A DNA stretch of 64,000 nucleotides, taken from contig OZ243951.1 of the NCBI GenBank assembly GCA_965214565.1, positions 2,976,001-3,040,000 on the forward strand. Reading direction: 5' to 3'. The translations under genes and the position numbers were made by a program. How positions within the stretch are numbered: position 1 is the first letter of the stretch; every line of letters begins with the position of its first letter. The notes beneath the pieces were generated by a model. That model made no database searches. It saw nothing but the letters and a program-made list of their open reading frames with translations, and was not told where the DNA came from. Shown here in pieces: positions 9,024 through 16,451 of this stretch. Origin of the DNA: VXYK01 sp965214565 (GTDB taxonomy: Bacteria; Actinomycetota; Acidimicrobiia; Acidimicrobiales; Aldehydirespiratoraceae).

Positions 9024-9733
9024 CGGTACTCGAGACCACAGTTAGCGATCTCGAGCGTCGTATCCGCCTCGTGGGGCGACCCAAGCCGAAACTGTCCCGG
9101 GAGCGCAGCGAATCACTCACGCCCCGTCAGCGAGAGATTCTCGACGATCTGACGGAACTGGTGCGTGACGGCTTCAGCCATCTCACCATGGCCGACCTCG
9201 CCACAGAGCTGAACTGCTCGCTACGCACCCTCTACGGTTTGGCTGAGAGCCGTGGCGAGTTGGTGCTGATGGCCACGGACCGAAATCTTTGGAACATCGG
9301 CAGAGGGGCCATCAAGGCTCTCACCCAGCAGTCGTATCGGCCCATTGAAGCAATTCGCGTCTACCTTCTGGCAGCCAATGTGGCCGTGTCTCGCACCACA
9401 CCGGCGTTCGCCCGCGACCTCAATGCCATCGTTGGCGGACCGGAACTGTTCGAAGCACACAACAACTATCTGGTCGAGGTGACCCGCGAACTCCTCGACA
9501 TGGCTGTCGAGCTGGGCGAGATCGCCGCGGTCGACACCGCTGTCGTGGCCCGGGCACTGGCCAGCCTCGGCCGTCAATTCAGCGAGCCCGAAGTGGTCAC
9601 CTCCTTGACCGTCTCACCCAAGGAGGCCGCAGACGAGGTACTGGACATAATGCTCAACGGTCTGACTCGAGGCTTTACGCCCGGGGATGCCTCAAGGCCA
9701 GAAACAAGACAGGAGAATAATGCACGTCTCTGA
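9020..9733 (+). CDS. TetR/AcrR-family transcriptional regulator
   Basis: ATGA overlap with the dehydrogenase stop gives the start at 9020. The 237-aa product has a basic N-terminal stretch and then a helix-turn-helix region: LTMADLATELNCSLRTLYGL, a TetR-type recognition helix that reads RTLY in place of the common RTFY. The C-terminal half is a helical ligand-binding domain without recognisable sequence features. Being inside the operon, it probably autoregulates the carboxylase/AtuA cluster in response to a pathway acyl-CoA or acid; this is inference from position. No operator could be assigned to it. Confidence 0.82.
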   Translation: MTVLETTVSDLERRIRLVGRPKPKLSRERSESLTPRQREILDDLTELVRDGFSHLTMADLATELNCSLRTLYGLAESRGELVLMATDRNLWNIGRGAIKALTQQSYRPIEAIRVYLLAANVAVSRTTPAFARDLNAIVGGPELFEAHNNYLVEVTRELLDMAVELGEIAAVDTAVVARALASLGRQFSEPEVVTSLTVSPKEAADEVLDIMLNGLTRGFTPGDASRPETRQENNARL

Positions 9734-10508
9734 ACTTCTCACCGACCTGATCGCCGAGCAGGCCGCACTCGACGAGGTTGTCAGCGGTCTCAGCGAGCCC
9801 CAATGGGTACTCCCCACCGCGAGTCCCCGTTGGAACGTCACCGACCAGGTCGCCCACCTCACCTACTTCGACCATGCCGCTGCAACCGCGATCCGAGACG
9901 CGCCAGGCTTCGCGGCTGCTGCGAAAACACTGTGGGACAGTTCCGCCGACGGCGACACCGGGGTGGATGCCCATACCCTCGATCCGGTACGGAAGCTCCC
10001 GGTCGGCAAACGCCTGGACGCATGGCGCGCGGGTCGAGCCGATTTGGAGTCTGCTGCAGCCGCGCTGCGCGACGACGCCAGAGTGCCATGGTACGGACCC
10101 TCAATGGGTGCCAAATCGTTCCTTACCGCGCGCCTGATGGAATGCTGGGCGCACGGCCAGGACATCGTCGACGCGGTCGGTGTGTCGCGTTTCGCCACCG
10201 ACCGTCTGCGCCATATCGCACAACTGGGATTCATAACGCGACCTTGGACCTATGCGAATCGGCAAATGGAGATGCCCGTAGATGAGATCCGTCTGGATCT
10301 GGTGAGCCCCTCCGGCGAGCATTGGACTTGGGGTCCTGCCGACAGCGAATGCAGCGTTGCCGGTTGCGCCGAGGACTTCTGTCTGGTCGTAACCCAGAGG
10401 CGCAGCCTGCAGGACGCAGGCCTGTCGGTCACCGGCGAGGCCGCGCTCGACTGGATGAAGATAGCCCAGGTGTTCGCCGGCCCTCCGACCACAGGACCAA
10501 AGCGTTAG
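9720..10508 (+). CDS. TIGR03084-type DinB/mycothiol-dependent isomerase-like metal-binding protein
   Basis: ATG 9720 follows AGGAG (9711-9715) and overlaps the end of the TetR gene by 14 nt. The 262-aa protein begins with a helical DinB-like bundle; NVTDQVAHLTYFDHAAA and LMECWAHGQDIVDAVG provide His and Glu residues placed as in the metal site of mycothiol-dependent maleylpyruvate isomerase N-terminal domains. I recognise the TIGR03084 family, common in actinobacteria and often beside AtuA-type genes. The reaction is unknown; a mycothiol- or CoA-thioester-related hydration or isomerisation is conceivable. Its conserved place in this operon suggests a role in the same pathway. Confidence 0.78.
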   Translation: MHVSELLTDLIAEQAALDEVVSGLSEPQWVLPTASPRWNVTDQVAHLTYFDHAAATAIRDAPGFAAAAKTLWDSSADGDTGVDAHTLDPVRKLPVGKRLDAWRAGRADLESAAAALRDDARVPWYGPSMGAKSFLTARLMECWAHGQDIVDAVGVSRFATDRLRHIAQLGFITRPWTYANRQMEMPVDEIRLDLVSPSGEHWTWGPADSECSVAGCAEDFCLVVTQRRSLQDAGLSVTGEAALDWMKIAQVFAGPPTTGPKR

Positions 10509-10517
10509 GAGCTTGCG

Positions 10518-11342
10518 ATGAGCACTGTCGAATCAAACAGAGGCGAAACAAAGATTGTCGAGTCAACCAAGAACCGCGGTGTGATGACGATCACCCTCGC
10601 AGACGAAGAGAACCGCAATGCCCTCAGCGGCGGCCTCATCGAGCAGCTGCTGTCTGCAATCGATGCTGCCGACGCCGACCGGGAGGTGCGCGTCGTTGTG
10701 CTCACGAACCGGGGCCGGATCTTCTGCGCAGGCGCGGACCTCAAGGCACCTTCAACAGGCCGCAGAGGTATGCCCACTGCAGTCGATCTGTTCAGTCGTT
10801 TCGCCGAGTCACCCAAACCGTTCGTCGGGCGGATCAACGGCCACTGCGTTGCGGGAGGTATGGGCATCGCCGCGGCGATGGACATCTCCGTGGCGCTCGA
10901 CACCGCCAAGATGGGATTCACGGAGGTTCGCATCGGGGTCGCCCCAGCAATGATCTCAGTCCTCTGCCTGCCGAAGATGCGTTCGGCTGAGGCGAAGGCG
11001 GCCTTCCTGCGCGGCAACCGCTTCCTGGCCCCGGAGGCTGCCCGAATGGGGATCATCAACACCGCGGTGCCGGCCGACCGACTCGATCAGGAGGTGGATG
11101 AGATCGTCTCGGACCTGCTTCTCGGCGGACCCGAGGCTCTGGCCGCCTGCAAGGCGCTCACCCAGAACGTCCCCGGGATGTCAATTGGAGACGCCTTCGA
11201 GTGGACTTCACAGTTGTCCGCTGAACTGTTCGCAAGTGACGAAGCCCGCGAGGGCATGAGAGCTTTCGTCGAGAAGCGGCCTCCATCATGGGTTTCAGAC
11301 CCAGGCACTCCGTTGGGGCATACTGACACCGATGACCGCTGA
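10518..11342 (+). CDS. Enoyl-CoA hydratase/isomerase family protein
   Basis: The ATG at 10518 is preceded by TAGGAG overlapping the previous stop. The 274-aa crotonase-fold protein shows FCAGADLKAP (first oxyanion-hole Gly/Ala segment) and the conserved INGHCVAGGMGIAAAMDISV (second oxyanion Gly). The position of a usual catalytic Glu falls in GFTEVRIGVAPAM. It would hydrate the enoyl-CoA produced by the carboxylase/dehydrogenase steps, comparable to AtuE or 3-methylglutaconyl-CoA hydratase, though substrate cannot be told apart by eye. Its stop lies 11 nt inside the next gene, linking it in translation to the 345-aa protein and the selenoprotein module. Confidence 0.87.
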   Translation: MSTVESNRGETKIVESTKNRGVMTITLADEENRNALSGGLIEQLLSAIDAADADREVRVVVLTNRGRIFCAGADLKAPSTGRRGMPTAVDLFSRFAESPKPFVGRINGHCVAGGMGIAAAMDISVALDTAKMGFTEVRIGVAPAMISVLCLPKMRSAEAKAAFLRGNRFLAPEAARMGIINTAVPADRLDQEVDEIVSDLLLGGPEALAACKALTQNVPGMSIGDAFEWTSQLSAELFASDEAREGMRAFVEKRPPSWVSDPGTPLGHTDTDDR

Positions 11343-12369
11343 CGCCCCTCGGATGCTGGACCTGGCCGATGATGACCCGGCAGCGTTGACGGCGTTGTAC
11401 GAGCAGCACGGCTGGGGCGACGGGCTGCCGATGGTTCCGCCCACACCGCAACGTGTGGACGAGATGCTCGCAGGAGCAGACCCCGACGAGGTCATTGCGG
11501 TGCTCCCTCCGCGGTCGGGGATAGCCACCCGTCATGTGATCGCGGTCAACGCGGTCCTCGCCGGCTGCGAACCGCGCCAGCTACCGGTGCTCGTCGCCGC
11601 GGTCGGGGCCCTGGCGGCTCCGGAGCTCAACCTGGTCGGGGTGAACGCCACGACCCACTGCGTCGCCCCGCTGCTGATCGTGCACGGCGAGGTGGCCAAG
11701 ACAGGCGGCTACAACTCTGGTCTTGGAGCCTTCGGTCCGGGGAACCGGGCCAATGCCACTACCGGCCGCGCGCTGCGGCTCATTCTGATGCATGTCTGCG
11801 GTGCCCGGCCCGGCCACGGTGACGCCTCGACCCAGGGAGGGCCGGCCAAGTACTCCTACTGTGTCGCGGAGAACACATCGCAGTCTCCGTGGGGCGGGTA
11901 CGCCCCCAGCGTCGGGGTCCATACCGCCTCGGCGGTGACGCTCCACTGCGGCGAGGCGCCGCACAACGTACACGACATGGAGTCCTCGGAACCCGCGCCG
12001 ATCTTCGACAAGGTCGCCTCGGCCATGACCTCGCTCGGCCAGAACAACGCGCCGATCAGCAGCGGAGAGTACTTCGTTGCGTTGTGCCCGGAGCATGCGG
12101 CCGCGTGTGCGAGCGCAGGTTGGACCCGATCCCATATCGCCTCCTATCTGTTCAACCGGGCCACGCTGCCCGTCGCGGAGTTGCGCCGCGCGTTCGATCT
12201 GCGGGCCTGGGCGCCGTGGCAGCAGACGCTGGCAGACGGGGATCGGATGCCGATGACCGAACACCCCGACAACATCAGGGTCGTGGTCGTCGGAGGGGCG
12301 GGCAAGCACAGTTCAGTAATCCCCAGTTGGGGTATGACCAAAAGCGTCACCGTCGCAGTCGACGCATAG
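11332..12369 (+). CDS. Uncharacterised protein, genetic partner of the UGSC selenoprotein
   Basis: I do not recognise a named function for this 345-aa soluble protein. It begins 11 nt inside the enoyl-CoA hydratase gene and ends 13 nt before the selenoprotein gene. The sequence looks strongly constrained: DGLPMVPPTPQRVDEML near the N-terminus, several Cys residues (NATTHCVAP, LMHVCGARPGHGDASTQGG, YSYCVAENTSQSPWG, TLHCGEAPHNV) in Gly-rich turns, and acidic and His residues beside them, giving the appearance of an enzyme with a central active site. No signal peptide or membrane segment. Placement suggests it acts with the Sec protein, perhaps as its substrate-binding or reductase partner; this is inference. 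Confidence 0.75.
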   Translation: MTADAPRMLDLADDDPAALTALYEQHGWGDGLPMVPPTPQRVDEMLAGADPDEVIAVLPPRSGIATRHVIAVNAVLAGCEPRQLPVLVAAVGALAAPELNLVGVNATTHCVAPLLIVHGEVAKTGGYNSGLGAFGPGNRANATTGRALRLILMHVCGARPGHGDASTQGGPAKYSYCVAENTSQSPWGGYAPSVGVHTASAVTLHCGEAPHNVHDMESSEPAPIFDKVASAMTSLGQNNAPISSGEYFVALCPEHAAACASAGWTRSHIASYLFNRATLPVAELRRAFDLRAWAPWQQTLADGDRMPMTEHPDNIRVVVVGGAGKHSSVIPSWGMTKSVTVAVDA

Positions 12370-12382
12370 CAGGAGGACACCC

Positions 12383-12898
12383 ATGAAGGTATACGCACCC
12401 GACGGAGCCGTCGGTTCGCCGACGGTCTCACCCGCACCGTCAATGCCGGTGCTGACCGGCAGGCGCATCGGGATTCTCGACAACACCAAACCGAATGCCG
12501 GCGCGCTCCTCGAAGGGCTGGCTCAACGCCTCGTCGCCCGTACTGGTGCCGAGTTGAGGCTGGTCGAGACCAAGAATGCGGCTTTGGCGGCGCCCGACGA
12601 GGTGATCGCTCGTCTGGAATCAGAGGTCGAGGTGGTCCTGACCGGCTCTGCTGATTGAGGCAGCTGCACGTCGTGGAGTGTCCACGACACAGTTCGCTTG
12701 GAGCGCTCAGGCATTCCAACAGTGGTCGTCACTACCAGCGAGTTCCGGACCCTCACCGAGGAGGTCGCAGCGAATCTGGGGATGGGGGACGTTCGTGTGG
12801 TTGAGGTTGCGCACCCGCTCGGTGGGATCGATGTCGCCGCCGTGGAGAAGCGGGCTGACAGCGTTGTCGAGGAAACGATCCGAACGCTGACCCAATGA
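12383..12898 (+). CDS. UGSC-family selenoprotein (in-frame TGA at 12656-12658 read as selenocysteine)
   Basis: ATG 12383 has AGGAGG at 12371-12376. Reading the TGA at 12656-12658 as Sec gives a 171-aa protein in which U92-G-S-C95 is followed by TSWSVHDTVRLERSGIPTV, the recognisable core of the UGSC (seleno)protein family; Cys homologues read CGSCTSxSVHD at the same place. The preceding strand VEVVLTGSAD and the following TTSEF and AHPLGG segments also match the family. Sec92 and Cys95 would form a UxxC redox centre as in thiol oxidoreductases. A SECIS-like hairpin lies just downstream of the TGA. The family was first noted in marine metagenomes and its reaction is unknown. It is coupled to the 345-aa gene upstream. 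Conventional gene calling would split it into two fragments. Confidence 0.88.
12659..12692 (+). promoter_or_regulatory. Bacterial SECIS-like stem-loop for selenocysteine insertion
   Basis: Immediately 3' of the TGA, GTCGTGGA (12670-12677) and TCCACGAC (12681-12688) form a perfect 8-bp stem with a GUG apical loop (or 7 bp with AGUGU). A short lower helix CTG/CAG (12664-12666 with 12690-12692) may extend it. The apical loop starts 19 nt after the TGA and contains G at its first position, both within the published consensus for bacterial SECIS elements that bind SelB. The stem is also coding sequence (residues TSWSVHD). Confidence 0.75.
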
Positions 12899-12914
12899 AC
12901 TCCTTGCGCAAGCC

Positions 12915-13748
12915 ATGAGCATCACGATCGATCATTCGGACAAGGTCGCACTGGTCACCGGGGCCGGAGCGGGAATCGGCCGAGAGACAGCCTTGTGGCT
13001 CGCTCGCAGCGGCGCGACCGTGGCGGTGAACGACATACGTGCGAGCCACGCGGACGCGGTGGTTGCGGAGATCACCGCAGCGGGCGGCGACGGTCACGCC
13101 TTCATCGCTGACTGCCGAGACGATGACGCCGTCGACGGCATGGTCGAAGCGGTCGTCGGCAGACTCGGGGGCCTCCAGATCGCAGTCAATAACGTCGGGA
13201 TGCTGCCACCGGGGCGAAAACTTGAGCCGTTCACCAGTTACCGCGGTGAGGACTGGCGCGACATTCTCAACCAGAACCTGGTGCTCGCGGCTCTCTGCGG
13301 TCGTGCCGAAGCGTCGGCGATGCTTGCTTCGGGTGAGGGCGGAGTGATCCTGTTCGTCACCTCAGGTGAGACGACCCGTCCCTCGCCCTACAACAGCATC
13401 TACGCGGCGGCCAAGGCAGCGCTGAATCACCTGGTGACGTCGATGGCCGTGGAACTGGGCCCGTCGGGAGTTCGAGTTCTGGCGATCGCTCCCGGCACGA
13501 CCCTCACGGAGACCGTCGCTGCTGCCTTCACCGACGAACGCATCGAAGCGATCGTGGCCGCAACGCCCTTACGCCGCATGGTTGAGCATGACGAACTCGC
13601 CCGCTTGACTACCTTCCTTGCCAGCGACCTGGCGCGTTGCATCACCGGCCAGTTCATTCTCGCTGATGCGGGAGCGTTCCTGTCACGGACCCGTCCGGCC
13701 AACGACGAAGGCCTGACTGCAGAATTGAAGGGCTCAAACGCCGGGTGA
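12915..13748 (+). CDS. Short-chain dehydrogenase/reductase
   Basis: The 277-aa SDR has the NAD(P)-binding motif TGAGAGIG near residue 17, the NNVG structural motif, and the catalytic YAAAK tetrad segment with a Ser upstream (FVTSGE). The Asp after the second strand (VNDIRA) suggests preference for NAD(H) over NADP(H). It lies 17 nt after the selenoprotein stop on the same strand, so it is probably the last gene of the long operon, and could oxidise a hydroxyacyl intermediate made by the hydratase encoded upstream. No strong ribosome binding site is visible before ATG 12915. Confidence 0.87.
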   Translation: MSITIDHSDKVALVTGAGAGIGRETALWLARSGATVAVNDIRASHADAVVAEITAAGGDGHAFIADCRDDDAVDGMVEAVVGRLGGLQIAVNNVGMLPPGRKLEPFTSYRGEDWRDILNQNLVLAALCGRAEASAMLASGEGGVILFVTSGETTRPSPYNSIYAAAKAALNHLVTSMAVELGPSGVRVLAIAPGTTLTETVAAAFTDERIEAIVAATPLRRMVEHDELARLTTFLASDLARCITGQFILADAGAFLSRTRPANDEGLTAELKGSNAG

Positions 13749-13778
13749 TCGTCCTGGGGGATGCAGAGGCGGGGACTC

Positions 13779-14639
13779 TCAGGGAGTCGCGTGGTCACTG
13801 ATTCGAACGCACCGATTGGTCATAGTTCCGATGTCTTCAATCATCGAGGTGATCACGTCTCCGTGCTGCAGCAGCTTCCCTTGTGACACGCCGACACCGT
13901 CGGGGGTGCCGGTGAATATCAGATCGCCAGTGGTCAGCGTGGTGACGTGGGAGATGTAGGACACCAGTGCCGGAACGTCGAAGATCAATTGTGAGGTCGT
14001 GCCGTCCTGCCGCACTTCGTCGTTGATCTTGGTGCTGAGGCGCAGGTTGGAAGGATCGGCGACAAGGTCGGGTGAGACAAGGTACGGTCCTATCGGTCCG
14101 AAGGTATCGAAAGACTTGCCCAGATCGAAGTGGGGTGGGGTCGCTGAGAACTGCATCGGACGATCCGAGATGTCCTGCCCGACAGTCAGACCGACGATGC
14201 GGTTCCAGGCATCCTCTTTGGCAATGTCCTTGCCTCCCGCACCGATAACGACCACCAGTTCCACCTCATAGTCGACGCCATCGCTGCGCATCTCAACATC
14301 GGCTGTGGGGCCGACGATGCACGACGGAAATTTCGTGAACACCAACGGGTTGTTGGGAGGTTCCATAGCGGATTCAGCGGCATGGTCTGCGTAGTTCAGG
14401 CCAATTCCAAAGCAGTTGCGAGGCCGGGGCACGGGCGCGTCGAGAGTCGCGTCGGTGACTCTGCCGCTGGGTTCCCTATCGCTGAGGGTCGCTTGAAGAT
14501 CGGACATTTCCGCCGCCAGAGCGAGCGCTTCCATTGGATCTGAGGGGATTGTCCCAGCGCTTGTCGTCTCGATGTCGAAGTAGTTGTCGCCGTCGACGAG
14601 CGCTGCCCGCCCGGCAATGTTTGCCATCCGAAATCCCAT
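13779..14639 (-). CDS. Fumarylacetoacetate hydrolase-family protein
   Basis: ATG 14639 is chosen because AAGGA lies 7 nt upstream on the minus strand and the protein then starts MGFRMANIAGRAALV, as usual for the family; the frame remains open further upstream but overlaps the TetR gene. The 286-aa product has the FAH core: FGIGLNYADHAAES, FTKFPSCIVGP, the metal-binding acidic series beginning DYEVELVVVIG, and IFTGTPDGVG near the C-terminus. Family members hydrolyse or decarboxylate beta-diketo or oxo-acids in aromatic and related pathways, using Mg2+ or Mn2+. It follows a TetR gene on the same strand and faces the SDR gene, so it forms a separate two-gene unit. Confidence 0.87.
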   Translation of the reverse strand: MGFRMANIAGRAALVDGDNYFDIETTSAGTIPSDPMEALALAAEMSDLQATLSDREPSGRVTDATLDAPVPRPRNCFGIGLNYADHAAESAMEPPNNPLVFTKFPSCIVGPTADVEMRSDGVDYEVELVVVIGAGGKDIAKEDAWNRIVGLTVGQDISDRPMQFSATPPHFDLGKSFDTFGPIGPYLVSPDLVADPSNLRLSTKINDEVRQDGTTSQLIFDVPALVSYISHVTTLTTGDLIFTGTPDGVGVSQGKLLQHGDVITSMIEDIGTMTNRCVRISDHATP

Positions 14640-14725
14640 GAGCGTCCTTGAGTTGCCGAGAAGCGTTCTGAAGGCGAACGCGGCGATTGCAGTGGCATGT
14701 ATAGCAGCGTGAAGCAGGTTCAACG

Positions 14726-15322
14726 TTAGAGGCGGGCGCGAATTTCTCCGTTCAAGGTGAGCGCTTCGCAGTGGCTGAGTCCTCGCTGGAGCGCGTCGTT
14801 GTCCCGCCAGCGAGCCCAGTTCAGCCAGAGACCGTTGGAACTGGCGATCAGGTCTTGTACGCGGTCCGCAACCACGGTCTCGGACAGCTCTGGGCGAGCC
14901 GCACCGACGAGTTCGCGAAAACGCGACGAGTAGCGCTCGTAGAACTCCGCGTCGAGCGCCGCCACGCCTTCTTCGCTGAGTGCCAATGCCCACAGGGCGA
15001 TGCGTAACGCCAGGTAGCTGCCGTTGAGGAACTCATCGGTGAACGCGCCGCGCAGGAACGCCCGGAACTTTTCTGCGGGGTCCTGCTGTTCTTCAGCGGC
15101 GCTGGCACAGGCATCGAACAGTCGGTCCGTGGCTCTCTGAAACACCGCCAGGATAAGCGTCTGTTTGTCCTCGAAGTGGTAGCTGAGCAAACCGACCGAA
15201 ACGTCAGCCTCCCTGGCCACGGTTCGCATACTGGCCCCGCCGATCCCTTCGCGCAGGATCACCGATCCGACCGCGTCGAGAATCTGTTCCTGCGTCTCAG
15301 ACCGGGTCAGGCGCTCGTCCAT
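14726..15322 (-). CDS. TetR-family transcriptional regulator
   Basis: The 198-aa protein has a textbook TetR N-terminus: EQILDAVGSVILREGIGGAS followed by the helix-turn-helix MRTVAREADVSVGLLSYHFE and DKQTLI. SVGLLSYHF resembles BetI- and RutR-like regulators. The remainder is a helical effector domain. It lies upstream of the FAH-family gene on the same strand and 52 nt from the class II aldolase stop. An imperfect palindrome just upstream of its start is a likely autoregulatory operator. Confidence 0.85.
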   Translation of the reverse strand: MDERLTRSETQEQILDAVGSVILREGIGGASMRTVAREADVSVGLLSYHFEDKQTLILAVFQRATDRLFDACASAAEEQQDPAEKFRAFLRGAFTDEFLNGSYLALRIALWALALSEEGVAALDAEFYERYSSRFRELVGAARPELSETVVADRVQDLIASSNGLWLNWARWRDNDALQRGLSHCEALTLNGEIRARL

Positions 15323-15332
15323 GTTTCAGCAT

Positions 15333-15350
15333 ACTGGACGAACGTTCAGT
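15333..15350. promoter_or_regulatory. Candidate TetR operator (imperfect 18-bp palindrome)
   Basis: ACTGGACGAACGTTCAGT lies 11 nt upstream of the TetR start at 15322. The two halves agree at seven of nine positions (ACTGnACGn / nCGTnCAGT). Size, symmetry and position fit autoregulation by the adjacent TetR; no experimental support. Confidence 0.45.
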
Positions 15351-15373
15351 CGGTGACACGACACAAGTGCTGA

Positions 15374-16186
15374 TCAGTTGAGGAATTCGGGTTCCTCGCG
15401 CATCAGTTCATCTCGCCACGGTTGAAACTGGAACCACCCCGCCAAGTCCGAACCCTGCTGGCGGTAACCCTCGATGCAGAGGTCCTCAGGAATCTCGATC
15501 GGATCACCTGCGGCTTGGGCGAGCAACTGGCTCTGACAACAGCGTTCGAGCGCAACGAACCACCACACCGCTGCATCCACGCTGCCACCACAGGTAATGA
15601 GACCGTGATTCTGATGGATGAGGGCCTTCTTGTCGCCGAGCGCCTCAGCCATCTGACGGCCGGTCTCAATGTCGAGCACCACAGCGCCGCTGCCCGCATC
15701 GCACAGGGCCACATCGTTGTAGAACATCGTGGAGTCCTGGCTGATCATCTTGAGGGGCTGACCGAGCGTCGAGAAGGTCTTGCCGTACATCGAGTGTGAA
15801 TGCGCCGCGGCGATCACGTCCGGTCGTGCAGCGTGGATCTGTGAGTGAATGGCGAAGGCCGCGGTGTTGACCGGGCGGTCACCCTCGACTACCTGGCCTT
15901 GGTCATTGACCAGGATCAGGTCCGACACGGTCATGTACTTGAAGTTCTGCCCGAAGGGGTTGACCCAGAAGTGGTCCAGGCGCTCGGGGTCTCGTACGGT
16001 CACATGACCGGCCACACCCTCGGCGAGGTGCAATCGCCCCATGACCCTCAGCCCCCCAGCAAGAGACTCCTTGCGCCGTTTTCGTTCGGTCTCGAAGTCC
16101 TCAGCGGTCGAGGGAAGGTCCAACGAGAACTCTTCTTGCACACGAGCGAGATTCTCGAGGTCGCGTTCTTGTTGGGTGTCTGTCAT
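15374..16186 (-). CDS. Class II aldolase/adducin-family protein
   Basis: ATG 16186 is preceded on the minus strand by GGGAGGGG and starts MTDTQQERDLENLARVQEEF; the frame stays open upstream only through the repeat array and antisense to the next gene. The 270-aa protein shows the zinc-binding AHSHSMYGKTFSTLG and LIHQNHGLITCG segments of the class II aldolase fold. Such enzymes split or decarboxylate phosphorylated or hydroxy substrates, or act as dehydratases; the substrate is not evident. It stands alone, divergent from the pectinacetylesterase-like gene, with the tandem repeat in its upstream region. Confidence 0.87.
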   Translation of the reverse strand: MTDTQQERDLENLARVQEEFSLDLPSTAEDFETERKRRKESLAGGLRVMGRLHLAEGVAGHVTVRDPERLDHFWVNPFGQNFKYMTVSDLILVNDQGQVVEGDRPVNTAAFAIHSQIHAARPDVIAAAHSHSMYGKTFSTLGQPLKMISQDSTMFYNDVALCDAGSGAVVLDIETGRQMAEALGDKKALIHQNHGLITCGGSVDAAVWWFVALERCCQSQLLAQAAGDPIEIPEDLCIEGYRQQGSDLAGWFQFQPWRDELMREEPEFLN

Positions 16187-16226
16187 GGTCGCCCCTCCCA
16201 GTCTCAACAAACAGCGTAACCGGAAC

Positions 16227-16388
16227 TGAGTTGTCGACGGGCCCTGAGTTGTCGACGGGCCCTGTGTTGTCGACGGGCCCTGAGTTGTCGACGGGCCCTG
16301 TGTTGTCGACGGGCCCTGTGTTGTCGACGGGCCCTGTGTTGTCGACGGGCCCTGTGTTGTCGACGGGCCCTGTGTTGTCGACGGGCAC
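16227..16388. repeat. Tandem array of nine 18-bp units
   Basis: Nine units of consensus TGWGTTGTCGACGGGCCC follow one another without spacers (16227, 16245, 16263, 16281, 16299, 16317, 16335, 16353, 16371). The only variation is A or T at the third base (A A T A T T T T T) and a final AC for CC in the last unit. Each unit holds two 6-bp palindromes, GTCGAC and GGGCCC. The array fills most of the 265-bp region between the divergent class II aldolase and lipoprotein genes, 41 nt upstream of the aldolase start. The near-identity of units points to recent expansion by slippage. Confidence 0.95.
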
Positions 16389-16451
16389 AACGGTAGCCTT
16401 GACAACATCCTGGCGCACTCGGAGACCGCGGCGCGGGGGGTAAGGTGCCTG

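Noticed and set aside
12656..12658. TGA as a true stop, giving a 91-aa protein plus a separate 66-aa frame (12698-12898)
   Set aside because: The frame continues with family sequence right after the TGA (GSCTSWSVHD), the second frame has no ribosome binding site, and a SECIS-like stem is in place.
13749..13800. Terminator between SDR and FAH-family genes (GACTC/GAGTC arms)
   Set aside because: Only 5 bp of stem and part of it lies inside the FAH gene; too weak to call.
16227..16388. CRISPR array
   Set aside because: Units are contiguous 18-mers without unique spacers; no cas genes nearby.
16231..16443. 70-codon plus-strand frame through the repeat array (repeating STGPVL)
   Set aside because: The array has an 18-bp period, so every frame is open by chance; no start signal and no recognisable protein.
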